From NCBI GenBank assembly GCA_964036275.1, contig OZ038434.1, forward strand, positions 40,013,279 through 40,077,278: a stretch of 64,000 nucleotides of DNA, read 5' to 3'. Shown here in pieces: positions 11,372 to 23,000 of the stretch. Below the pieces are notes generated by a model, which saw nothing but the letters and a program-made list of their open reading frames with translations, ran no database searches and was not told the DNA's origin. Every line of letters begins with the position of its first letter. Within the stretch, counting starts at the first letter, position 1. This DNA comes from Litoditis marina (lineage: Eukaryota > Nematoda > Chromadorea > Rhabditida > Rhabditidae). A program made the translations under genes and the position numbers.

Positions 11372-13821
11372 CTGTTGAAAATAATGGAGTAATCATTTCA
11401 CCAACGAAGACAGAGCTATCATGTCCGCTTCGACGTCCCAATACTTATACTTCATATAAGTATTGGTCCCTCAAATAAGATAGTCACACATTATATTAGC
11501 CGCCCGGCTACAGTCACTAACATGAGAGAGAGAGAGCACAGGCAACGAGAGATTGAAGAAGGACTGCGTAGATACAAGAGACGCAGGTTTGATCCCGAAA
11601 GCAAGATAGCACATAGATTGAAGAGAGTCTTTAACCAACCAGAGTGTGACCTCGGGCAAACGGCAGAGTTGCGATGTGACAACATCGCTACCACCTCTCT
11701 CTCTCTTCATGTCGTAGAGTAGAGATATGTGACGACCACAAAAGCGGTCGCTACCTACTCGCTCTCTCATCAGGTCTTAAGGACATGTTAGGTAATAGCC
11801 ATTCTCTAACCATAAGTTGTATGTAAATGCCTATCTAGAATGAGCACATATAAACCAAGAAGTGTTACTCGATACAATCATAAACAGTTACAAGCAGGAA
11901 GAAATCAGGGTATTGATAGAACACTACCGAATACACATAACAATTCGTTACTTGCAAACAGTTGTTGCCTGTTTACCAGATCAAACACCATAGTTGCGCT
12001 AACAGCAACTGTTTGATGACCCTTAAATTGGTCTCAAGCAGCTATTTACAATAATCTCCATTTTTGGCCTTCTTAGGGGCTCGTGTGGGAGTTTGTAGAA
12101 ATTAGCAATCATGAAACTGAAACCCAAATCTTAGAACGAGCGAACACACAAAAGGGTTCGCTTATTGCAAATGAAGCCTGTAGGGTGTATGTGGCCGATG
12201 GCGTTGTAGTTCCTTTCTGGTACATGGGAGAGCAGCGGCTAAAACTGGAAGAATGTTGTGAAAATGTCGGAAAGTGACAGTTTATCGATTGTTCGGTTTT
12301 TATCCCAGTGCGCTCATCTGTATTCTGTAACGAAGAAACATCGATGAGCTGATGTTGATATTCAAGATAGTTCTTGGTGTTCAAGATAATGCTTCAAAAA
12401 TACATACAGATTTGGTAACGACAGAATTGTCATTAAGTTGAAGCGTTAGAAGAAGGGGAAAATCAGCTGATGTGTGCTTTGTGTTTGATTCCACGTATCT
12501 ACTAGCGAAAATTGTAAATGATTGAATTGCTTCGATTCACCTATAGAAAACACGTAATTACTAAATCACTACTTCGAGTGAGTGTCTACTTTCGGAATGA
12601 GATATACCTATACTTTTCCACTACAATAATTTGATATGGGTGCTCATAACCATTCGTTATATTTTATGTTCCGAAAAAGTTGTTTCCAAGTATATTTCGT
12701 CAAATGCATTTATGACGTATGTAATCTTGATTGCCTTGTTTGATGTAACTCTACATGGATATTGAACTGTTACTATCACTAATACTTGTGTAATTTAGTT
12801 CGATGTTGAACAGAATGAACATGTTACTATTTAACTCATCAATTCCGAAAACAAAGGAGCGTACAAGAATTACCCTGATGTAAAAAAACGCTGAATGGCT
12901 GTATGCTTGAAGAGGGGCTGCACTGAATGTTCAAATAAAAGATCGAACTGAGACAAGTCGATAGATGTCCTTGTCTCACTAGAATGTCCCACACAAAGCT
13001 CTGTTTTTACAGTTTCACTGTTTTTGCTTACTGTCAGAGACGCCGAAGATGATTTGAAGTGAATGACTATTGATTGAGCGCACTTCTCTCATTCTCGTCC
13101 CTTTGCGGCTTACGCCGTCAGCCAAATTCGGCATTCAATGCAGCCTCCCTTTCTCAAAGGGATAATATCCACATTGTATTTGAACTCCCCATTGGAGAAA
13201 TAACTGTAATTATCAAACTACAATACAACTGCCTTAACTATATACTCATTTGTGCCATGCTTCAGGGAGCGGTTACTGCGGGACCCAATTTTGTTTTCAT
13301 TCATTTTGACCTGTCTTGGGCTAAGCTGGACCAGTCCGAGCTATTCCGTTGGTTTATGAGAAGTTTAAAAGGGTTATTTCTGTGTGCGAATAAGTGGGAC
13401 TACCGCACCAGACCACGGTGGATGTGGATCATCGCAGCGATCCCTCCAATCTCATGAGAAATTCATATTAGTTTCTCAAGAGATGCCTCATGAGCTATAC
13501 GTGAACTCTCAATGTTGTAGCATAGAAATCAATAGAATCTCACGAAAAGCTAATGCTTAATTATCAAACTACAATACAACCATATTTCTTGGGAGCTCAA
13601 CTATATAAATCTCGAATCTTGAACTGTTCAGACGTTGTACTATAAATCCATTGCTTATATGTCAATTTATTTAATAGGGAAGTATCCATCCAATTAGAAA
13701 ACACATGTGTGGACGGTTTTTATTGACAAACAAAAGAATTTTCACATGTTCAAAATTACAATTTTTGCCGATATATAGCTCCAAAATGATAATCCATAGC
13801 ATACATTCTCCTACTATCTTC
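11372..13821. other. Mostly non-coding, ambiguous ORFs
   Basis: Three candidate frames were inspected: + 11522-11722 (Arg/Glu-rich), + 12083-12277 (64 codons, compositionally protein-like, ends ECCENVGK) and + 13074-13457 (begins with TTG). None has a partner exon in phase. A partial copy of the CTCATGAG-rich repeat lies at about 13430-13570, related to 38330-38620. An AATAAA for the transthyretin-like gene lies on the - strand at 13671-13666. Confidence 0.4.
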
Positions 13822-15375
13822 TCATTCTTCGGTAAGGTCGATAACGCGGGGAAACCGTTTAACTCTCTGGTCATTGTAGCAAATTCCTTCGCAGGCAAAC
13901 CAATCCATCACCACTTTCTTCTCATTTGTCTAAAAGCAACGAAACATTAGATTTCACTAAAAAATTAAATAGAGTTATGGTTTTTTCTTACTAAGGACAA
14001 ATTCGATGTAAAGCTACTCGTGCTCAACGACTTTGAATGACGTGATTCAACATGGCTAATATCTGGCAAAGACTTGATTGGTCGACTAAGGTGCATCGAG
14101 AAAGAAAGATGAGGTGAATAAGGTGAATAAAAGTTGTTCATCTTGAAAACCGAAATCTAGGGTTGAAGCGCTAGGATCATAATTTTCCCACTTTTTTTCC
14201 ACAATGATGTGTGAACTTGAGGTAGGGTTGCAAGGGAAACATTTCTGTCTCTTCTCCAGTTAGAGTAACCGTTTGGTTGGTGGATATCACTGCTGTGACC
14301 AAGAGATCGTCCGGATCAATCCCTGAAGAAAGAGAAAGTTTTCGAATTCTCTGGACCCACTCCAACTCAAACCAGCTGTGTTTTCTGTTTGATCCCACTC
14401 CATTTTAGTTGGGATACGAGTTTAGTAATGTCTGTGGAAGTTAATCTACAACGCAAGCTGATCCAACGCCTACAAATAACAACCATATTGGTCACTGGCT
14501 TTACATTTTTGTTCATCGTAGCCCTCACATTGAACATTCTTGGGAATATCACTAAATGGTAGTGAAGGAAACCTCAGAACTTCAAATTGAACATATTTAT
14601 TTACATATTTATTCATTCACTTCGCTTCGTTCCGAGGCGGTGATCATCATACATATCACAGATCTTTGTAGCAGCAGCTTCTTCTGAGGTCTTGGTCCCT
14701 TTCCTTCATAGAAGACTTCATGGTGGACTATCGAATGCTCTTATGGCATTGATCCAGTGACATGCGAGAAACTTCTTGGAGGGATTGAACTATTAAGTAT
14801 ATACTAAATGGAATGAAAAAGAAGTTCGCATCTCGCCTCTACCCGATTCGTAGCCACTTCAACGTTGATGTCTGCCTCCTGAGGCTTTTCAGTGAGATAA
14901 TATTTGTCCGATTTCACCGATCATTTTTTTCAAACTGGTACGTGGATTATCCGTTATAATAGGCGCGAATGAGTCTGGGTACGAATGCTATAAGATCCCG
15001 CCACCTTCATTTCATTCTGCGTCTCTCGCTCTACCTCACCAATTCTCGTCTCTTACAACCCGGCGGGATGTGAGAGCAGAGAAATAGCGTATGTTTGAGG
15101 AGACGCAGGATGGGATGGAGGTATCGGGAACCTCTAGCATACGTACTCTGTTAAATATTGACATAGCCACAAATTGTGTCTTTTTCTGCTATTTTCTTCA
15201 ACTAATTGATGCAATTCTCACAGTGATTTGGTCCCAGGTCCTCCTCATATAGTTCCACCTTCACATTGTGCAGCTCCCTGTTCCCGCAAGTGACTTTGAA
15301 GACAGCGCCGATGTAAACACTTCCCAAGGCGAGCTGGAGCAGCATGGAAAGCAGCAGCAGCTTAGAAAAGGACAT
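13822..15375 (-). CDS. Transthyretin-like (TTR) family secreted protein
   Basis: Exons 15375-15222, 14322-14192 and 13929-13822 join in phase (1, then 0) to a 130-residue protein. Residues 1-18 are a signal peptide (MSFSKLLLLSMLLQLALG). The mature part follows the nematode TTR pattern: GAVFKVTCGNRELHNVKVEL with the conserved Cys-Gly and V.V.L, then LGPNHWIDPDDLL, the TLTGEETE strand, a KFTHHC segment, and a C-terminal part with two Cys (CEGIC). Family members are small secreted beta-sandwich proteins; TTR-52, for example, binds phosphatidylserine on dying cells, but this gene's own role cannot be read from sequence. The ATG lies 10 nt behind an AATTTCAG acceptor, so trans-splicing is likely. 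Intron 1 contains a MITE (14972-15150) and a small antisense ORF. Confidence 0.85.
14428..14562 (+). CDS. Candidate 44-residue single-pass membrane peptide
   Basis: ATG lies 20 nt after an ATTTTAG acceptor. A basic amphipathic start (NLQRKLIQRLQ) is followed by about 20 hydrophobic residues (ITTILVTGFTFLFIVALTL) and a short tail, then TAG. It lies antisense inside intron 1 of the transthyretin-like gene. The hydrophobic segment and acceptor are seen directly. Whether it is expressed is unknown. Confidence 0.3.
   Translation: MSVEVNLQRKLIQRLQITTILVTGFTFLFIVALTLNILGNITKW
14972..15150. mobile_element. TIR element (TACGNATGCTA family), copy 1
   Basis: Inverted ends: GAGTCTGGGTACGAATGCTA at the left and CTAGCATACGTACTC at the right. 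Internally AAGATCCCGCCACCTTCATT faces GGATGGAGGTATCGGGA. The near-identical second copy is 52945-53125, and partial relatives lie near 1390, 35100-35230 and 48720-48840. No coding capacity. Confidence 0.85.
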
Positions 15376-17270
15376 ACGGAATGGTCTGAAATTAGAATAA
15401 ACGTCACAATTAGAATCTTTTTGAGACTGAAGAACACAGTTTTAAATTACAGCGTGGAGAACAAGCAGTTTGTGATGTTCTAAGCCCACCTGGAAGAGAA
15501 AAATAAAATTCGTTGGAGCGCAAAAAAGTTGAATGGAGAAACGAACAAAACATTTTATAGAACTAGGAAACAACTAAATACGCAACTGCGAAAATGAAGT
15601 CGGGCTACACCATTGAGATATCGGGTTTGAGACCATTGAGATACATTGGAGTAAGGAATATAACAAATGTTTAAATGTGAAACTCTAAAAAGCTGATACG
15701 CAATTAACAATAAACAACACATGATCCGGGTATTCCTGTATCACCATTGCAATAGCGAGACCAAGCTCACTGACAAGATGATATTACCACGAACATCTGT
15801 GACATGTATGCGGATAACCACCTCGTAACAAAGCGACGTGAATGAATGAATAAATGTGTAAATAAGTAAATATATACAGAAGCTTCACAACTTGCCCTCC
15901 TAGTCATTCACGGTGGTTCTCATAACAGAACACAGCGAGTTTCTACCTGCCGTGAAACAGTAAAATTGCCTCAATTAGTTTCAGCATGAATAGAAATTAT
16001 CCGTCAGGAGTTGTGGAAAACGTGTTTCTTGTTTCCACTTCGACATATGTTCATTTTGAACGTGACTCATTGTTTCAACGTTCCACTGATCTATTTTGAC
16101 CGTTCTCGCAACTTGTCTTCTCAACTTCTCTGAGGTGTCTTCGTAGATTGATGAACGCATGTGAATAATGTGGGAAACAGGGAAATTAGGGCGAATACAA
16201 CTCGATTCCAACTTTTTCACCGGAAACAATTGTTCATTGCCGCGAATTGTTTGAAAGTTGATGCATTTTCAAACTCGAAACGAATGAGTTTAGATATGTG
16301 ATTGATTAGCTAAAATGCTGCACGACTTTATTTCACTTTGATAAACACAATTCATCAATTCGAAGCTGTTGTGCAAAAGAAGGTATATAATGTTCACGTG
16401 TGTTTTGCATATGTGTGGTTGTTTTTGAAGTGCAAAGCACTCTTCGCGTACTTCATTGGTCAAGCTCTATCAGAGTTGATTGAAGTTTATGTCGAAGTGT
16501 TCGGTTACTGATTTTTCTACAAAGGGAGGCTATCCTAATCATTTATGATGTTTTTCACTACTGTAGGTCCGTTCATTCCCACTGAGATCTCGGCAGATGC
16601 CAGTGAAATGTCAATGGCTTGTGTTCAGAACAAACATGTTTGTTTTCAAAGATCCATTCCCTGCACACACTATAACGAAGATGAAAAAAGCCTCACAGAA
16701 GTTGCTAATTTCTCGAAACTCTACATTGGTGAGAAGTGAGAACCATCTGAAAATTCGTTGGCACGGTGTAAAACTTTCAGATAGAAATGACGAGAATTAA
16801 AACCCCCTACTCGACCACCCACCAGTTAGTATTTAGCCAGAACTACTACATGTCGGAACTTTAACTGACTGCTATTTTGTAAGTTTTTGTTTCATGTCTT
16901 GTTTCACGACTCACGGTTAGAAACTATAATGGATTGAAAAGGTTACCGCCCGGACATCTTGACGAGGTATTGATAGCTCTGGGGGGCTAAGTGGTTCTAT
17001 TTATCACCGACACTGCGTACGCACAAGATGAAAGAACACCGCCACGCGTCCCCGCTACAGTATGCTAGGAGCAGAAAGCAGAAAAAATGTAAACTTTCTA
17101 GTGTTCACTTTCTCGAAATCTAATTAGGCGTCTTACATCACTAGATTGGTATCTTCTCCGGAAACGCACAATCATTGGAATAAATTCTGATTACCAGAAA
17201 AGATATAGTGAATATCATGACTGTGAATAGTTCAAGATTAAAGTAGAAGAAAAACTTCCAAATCTCGAAG
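15376..17270. other. Gene-free stretch
   Basis: A copy of the GATCATCATACAT / CGAGGCG dispersed repeat family lies at about 15775-15880. The short frames at 15981-16229 (-) and 16545-16800 (+) have no splice context or recognisable domain. Confidence 0.45.
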
Positions 17271-17567
17271 TCAACACGGTGCCTGAATGACAGTTGCATC
17301 AGATGTCAAAGTGAAGTGAGAAGAGAAGTTAGAATCTAGTTTTATGATACCTGAAGAGTTGGGGAGACACTCAACTAGTACGCAATTAAGCTTGACCCGC
17401 GAAACGGAGTGAGACAGCCACAAAAGTGGGTCAAATCTTGGAGCGTTCCAGTTGCGCAATTGGAACTCAATTAAAAAAGGCTGATTTCGTTCTACATGCA
17501 GTATATCCGAAGAGTTGTTGTAACTTGAAGCAGTGGCGGAAAGCATTAAGAACAGTGCCCTCAACAT
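17271..17567 (-). CDS. Candidate 98-residue ORF with signal-like start
   Basis: The frame opens MLRALFLMLSATASSYNNSS, which resembles a secretion signal with a short hydrophobic core and small residues before a possible cleavage site. It runs open for 98 codons, with three Cys including the final residue. There is no recognisable family, no clear upstream acceptor and no second exon, so it may be chance. Confidence 0.25.
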   Translation of the reverse strand: MLRALFLMLSATASSYNNSSDILHVERNQPFLIEFQLRNWNAPRFDPLLWLSHSVSRVKLNCVLVECLPNSSGIIKLDSNFSSHFTLTSDATVIQAPC

Positions 17568-18159
17568 TACATCATACTTCGGCAGTCTAATGAGAATGCT
17601 TAATCAAAACATTCACATCATTCACGAAAACAACTGCGAAGTAATAATGTAGGAACTACTTCAGTCTAGAACATATTTAAATCAATTGTATTGATTTGAT
17701 GTTTTGAGGAGTTTTGAGGTCCTCAGTGTCTCTCAAATACACACCGGACGCTGAAAGGGTTCACTGTTTCCAAAGCAATTTTCACTGTGTTTCTCTATAC
17801 AACTGTGCCTGTAGTTACTACAAACACAAATCAGATATTGTTTTCCTATAAGCAATGTGATTATATTCCTTGCAGTAATTAGTTAAAACCGTCATTAACG
17901 AAATACTCCTGCTGTGTTTCCCAAATATGCTTAGGACATTGACTATCATCTCGGACATTCTTCCGTGTTTCTCGCCTATTCTCCGGTCGCTGACTATGTC
18001 GCTGTGTTTATCCTTCCTGCCGCAATTAGTGGGAACAGTGTCATCCCGATGACGTCATCAACACGCAACAAAGCGTCTTCCAATGATCGGCAAATATCAA
18101 ATATTGCCCCACCCGCCACTGAAACAACCAACTTGACCTTTACCTAACCGCCATGGTTA

Positions 18160-19060
18160 CTGTAGGTTAGAAAACAAACATTGACGATAACGTGAATAGT
18201 TAGATCCACATCAGAACTCGGATGGCGACTGTTCACGTTTTATTCTGTTTTACTGTAGGCTAGAAAACAAACCCTAACGGTTACGTGAAGGTTGACTTAC
18301 ACAGCAGAATTTGTAAAACTGATCGTGGTTGTTTACGTAGGAGACCGGAGAGCAACATGGTTTCTCGTAAAGCTGCTGTATCCTACTTTTGACTGGACGC
18401 GTTGCGTGTCGCGTGGAATTGTCATGTGGAAGTCACGTGGACTGATCAAACTAATATACGAGTTATTTGTGCTCTCTGATCTCAGTACAGTTGAAAGCAG
18501 CCCGAAACAAAACCTCTGCTCAAGTTGTGTTCCGGTCTCCTTTATTAAGTTTCGTATGACTGTGGGTTGGAAAACAAACACTGTAGTGCTCATGCAACAC
18601 CTTTTCCGATAATCATATTTTTTTCTTATTTTTCTTCAATTAAATGTAAAAAGTAATGTATTGAATCGTGAACAAAACTATATATCTATCATGGTTATGT
18701 GAATAGTGAGAAACATAGCCAAATTTGGATACATCATGATTGTTCACGTTTCATTCTGCCATAGTGTAGGTTAAGGAACAAACACATCACTGTTCATGGT
18801 AACGTGAATAGGGCGATGCACATCAAATGTGGTACCGTCATCATAATTTTTCACTTTTTTTGTAATACTGCCGGTTAGAAAACAAACACTACATTGCTAA
18901 TGGTTATGTGAATGGTAAGATGTACACTTTGGATACGTGATTGTTCACGTTTTATTTAGCATTGTCAGTTAGAAAACAAAACCGAGTACTCGCCTCCCTT
19001 CTGATACGTGAATGGTGACGGAAACGGCTGAGTTTTGATACGTGCTTCGGTAAAACGGAC
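18160..19060. repeat. Diverged tandem repeat, unit about 90-110 bp
   Basis: About seven units share the core TGTAGGTTAGAAAACAAAC, then GTGAATAGT/GTGAATGGT, then TTGTTCACGTTTTATTCTG. Cores are near 18162, 18255, 18560, 18765, 18869 and 18963; the unit near 18690 lacks the first part. Drift between units is high, so this is an old minisatellite array. No coding function is seen. Confidence 0.8.
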
Positions 19061-20040
19061 ACATGGTCATGCTCGTTCAGTTTGATTCTTTCGAAGATCT
19101 TCAGAACAATACACGGGGAAACATGAGCATGAAAAACCAAAATGCATTCAGTTCTTTTTTTACTGTTCTCCAGATAACTACTAGCCCGTGCTCTTTGGAA
19201 ATAGAAAACATAAAATGATTCCGTTGTTCATAATAAACCAATTTAAAAACATTATTTCGCCAGAGGAAACCTGATGGTGATAGAATCCGCTAAAACGTTC
19301 AGAAGAATAGTTTTTTGTGATGGCATTTGTGGTAACTTGTGGTTATGTCTGAGTGTATCTCTTTTTCGTGTAAAAAGTATATGAAGAATGTGTGCATATA
19401 ACAATATTTATTAACATGTCATGTATTTGCTCTCAATATTTCAACGGGAAAACATATGATAAGCTGGAACTCATTTACCATTTATACAATCAGAACATTT
19501 CACTATAACGCATAGTAAGCATGAGTTCCAGTTTTTCGATAAAATCAATAATGTACACGTGCTTGTTAAAAAGGCATAGCATAAAGTGATATGAGTGAAA
19601 ATCTCCCACACCAAAAACAATTGAAACAAGTTATACCGGCATCAGAATAATTACTAAAGTTTCTATGAAGTAGTATAACTTCTTAATATAATCTCGATCG
19701 AAGACAATTTGTCTTGCAAACAGAAAAAACCGTAGCTGACTCGTGTTCCACGCATTTCTTCCCTATGGGGGGAAAATAAAAAAATGTCACCATTAGATTT
19801 TCATGAACTGATACAGAGTTTTCCTAACAGACATATAAATAACATTTATACATCTCGAGCTATCGCGTCCCTATGGGAATGATATGAGCTAAATATTCAA
19901 GGTTCGCAAAACAAGTCTTTCCGAAAAATTTTACAACGTCCGATGAGCTAAAATGTGAAATTTTGGAAAAGAAGTTCCCATATATCTATTAGTAACATTT
20001 TCCGGCTAATTCAGCAGAATCTTTCTATTTTCTGAAATAC
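19061..20040. other. Non-coding, probable ref-2 3' flank
   Basis: No supported gene. AT-rich DNA downstream of the ref-2 stop. A TTTATT (AATAAA on the - strand) lies near 19405, rather distant for a poly(A) signal. Confidence 0.4.
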
Positions 20041-23000
20041 TCAGCAAAACCTTTGATACATTTCGGGAGGGAACATCGCCTGGGCATGGTGGTGGCTCGG
20101 GAAGGGCGGGGGAGGAGCTGTCACGTAGCCGGGTGGCAGCAGGGGAGCCTGGGCAGGGAACGAGAACTGCATCTGGAAGTATGGAATAGAATTCAATGTA
20201 ACATAATAATAGTTTATTAGCTAATGAACAAATGACTTCCACATTTATTATTAGACTGACACTCCAATTGGATAGATTCAGAAAAAAGGATTGTCATGTA
20301 GAATACAGATAAACTTATTCTTATAACCTTAATTTGTTCCTAACGAACCTCGTTTTCCATCTTGGGTAGTGAGTTTCAGTTTTCTCTAATTCAAACTACA
20401 ACGAGATGGAGATCGAACTACAAGTCAGCTACGGTCATCCCCCCAAACCAACCTCATTGTCCATCTTGGGTGGTGAGTTGAAGTCGTCCGTTGGAGTTCC
20501 AGTTGAAGCGTGGCCGGAGTCGCTGCTCTCGTCCAGCTCCGGCGTCAGACAATTCTTCTCGTGAGCCTGGAACGAACTGTTTAGAAGATAATGTCAGCTG
20601 AGTTGTAGTTTGAAATCGATGCGATCAAACTACAAGCACCACGAGATACAACAGAATACACCTAACACCTGAATTGAAAAAAAGCCCTTATGCTACTTCT
20701 AGTTCCCCAACCCATTATAAACTAGCTTTTATCAAACGAATCGTGTCTTTTCCACATTCTCATACCTCGAAGTAATCACATACTGTCGCGTTTGGTGTGC
20801 TACCTGTAGTCCCATGTCACATTAGCCCTGTTTCCCTATTTGTCCGAAAAAAAACTGCGCTTTTTATTGGTCTCGTCACGACTTCTCTTCTTTGGCGGCA
20901 GTTCAAATGAAGGAAACTGGACGGGACTGTTATGGGGAGAAAGGGACTTATGGGATTGACAGGTGGGTTACGGTAACTGGATTTTGAAGGGATTTTGAAA
21001 CCTTGAGGCGACTTAGACGATGCAGAGATGAATGGAGAAAAAGAGGAAGAGAGTGAGAGAGAGAGAGAGAGAGAGAGATAGAGAGAGAGAGAAAAAGAGA
21101 CAGTATTGTAATATGAGAAATTAACAAAAGAGAGACAGAAACTCGGCTAGGAACTTGGAAACTACAAATTCAGTATGCAATGAGTTATATCAACGTGTTT
21201 TCTTTACGTGTACAAAATCTACCGGATAGACCCTAAATTGATGGTATCACTATGCGCGAGTAGAAGGGTGTGACGGCTAATCCCAGAATTGGTTCGAAGA
21301 TTACGGTAGATGGTTGTCATTCAAGTGATAAGATCTATCTGACAACAGTTTAAGATCTTTTCCCGATAGTTTGTTATTCATGAAAACGTATATATGAGAA
21401 GATTGAAAGAATTGTTCGACAATAAAACTAACCCTCTGATGTTTCCTGAGCGAACTGGGATGGGTATACGTCTTGCCACAGCCTTTTATCTGTGAATAAT
21501 GATCTTAGTATTGTAAATAATGGGTATAAATGCTCTATTTACTGTCAAACTGGTTTTGATTCAGATTTTAAATTATTATTTAGGAAGAACCTTTTATTAA
21601 ACAAGTTGATAAACACTTTTTTTCAGAAGTTTTGTCAGACTGTACTCGAAGAAGGCTCGCAGGTATCGTTTTAATTTCAATACAAACACAGTCGAAACTA
21701 CTCTTCTCTCAGCTTCACCCAAAGCATCAAAAAACAAAGATACGATCTGCACAAAATCTGCACAAGATCTACTGCACAAAAACACGTTTTGACGATGATG
21801 TGATATGTATGATGATCACCGCCTCGAAACGACGCGAAGTGAAACAATAAATATGAAATATGAATATGAATATGAAATATCGATCGATTTTTCTTCGTTA
21901 CCTTGCAAGTGTACGGTTTATCCGTCGTGTGCACGTGCATGTGCTTTTTCCGATCGGACGAGTTGGCGAACGTCTTTCCACAATGGGGGAATTGACACGT
22001 GAACGGCTTTTCGCCTAAAAAAATCAAAATTCTATAATTAATTAAAAGTTTTATGAAGTTGTATTTTTCATGGAATATGAGCAGACATGAGAAGAGATTT
22101 ATTCACATCAAAACAGTGAAGATCTGTTTGAGAAAGGTTTGAGATAGTTGTATGATTATCTGACATATTAGTCTCGTGGGGACTCGAAAGAGCAAAGAAC
22201 AAGCCATTTTCACGTTCTAAATAACAATAATATGTTGTGGGACAACTTAATTAACTTTTCTCAAATTCCTAAATTCATGAAATAGTTTGATCTTTCATAG
22301 TGGGTTTCCTCTCATTATAGTGTAATAGCGTTGAAACCCTAGAACCCTACCACGTGCCTGTTAAGACTCTAAGGCCCTAACAAGTCCCTATTCCGCTGCC
22401 ATTGGCGCAATTTGCACTCTCCATTCAACGCCTATTGCAATACAAGTTTGTCCTTTGCCGTTGGCGCAGCCCTTGGGCAAACGGCATACGGTAGCGCAGC
22501 GGCGCACGCTTTTAGCACCACAAGTACTCTCGCGGTAGACTAAGTGGTTTGAAATGATAACAACTAGGGTTGAATAATGTTAGTTTCTTATTTCAGAAAA
22601 AAAAATTCTTACACAGAACTAGAACTACCAATAATGGAGACACAACCCGTACTAGATTGGGTAACTTTAACCTGGTTGAACCTATTCAAACCTACAAATT
22701 TGTTTTACTATGTAATTACACGTACTTTGCGTTACAATCACGCGATAGTATCCTATGCTAGCGAATACTACAGTACATTTTCTGGTTAAACCATTACTCA
22801 TTTGAAAGTGGGCTGAATTCTGATTTTCGGCACCTCAAGGCGCATTCCGCAGAAGCAGATGCCCGAATTTGCATTGCTGTCCGAAATATTTTGGGAATAT
22901 GAAAAATAGCGAATGAGGCGCAGATGGCGAATGCAACACGTTTCAAAATCACAAAATGACTTCGAACTAAATTATTTTTAAAAAATTATGAAAAGTTAGA

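Noticed and set aside
13074..13457. 127-codon + strand ORF
   Set aside because: Opens at TTG rather than ATG, ends in a CTCATGAG repeat copy, and has no known domain or splice partner.
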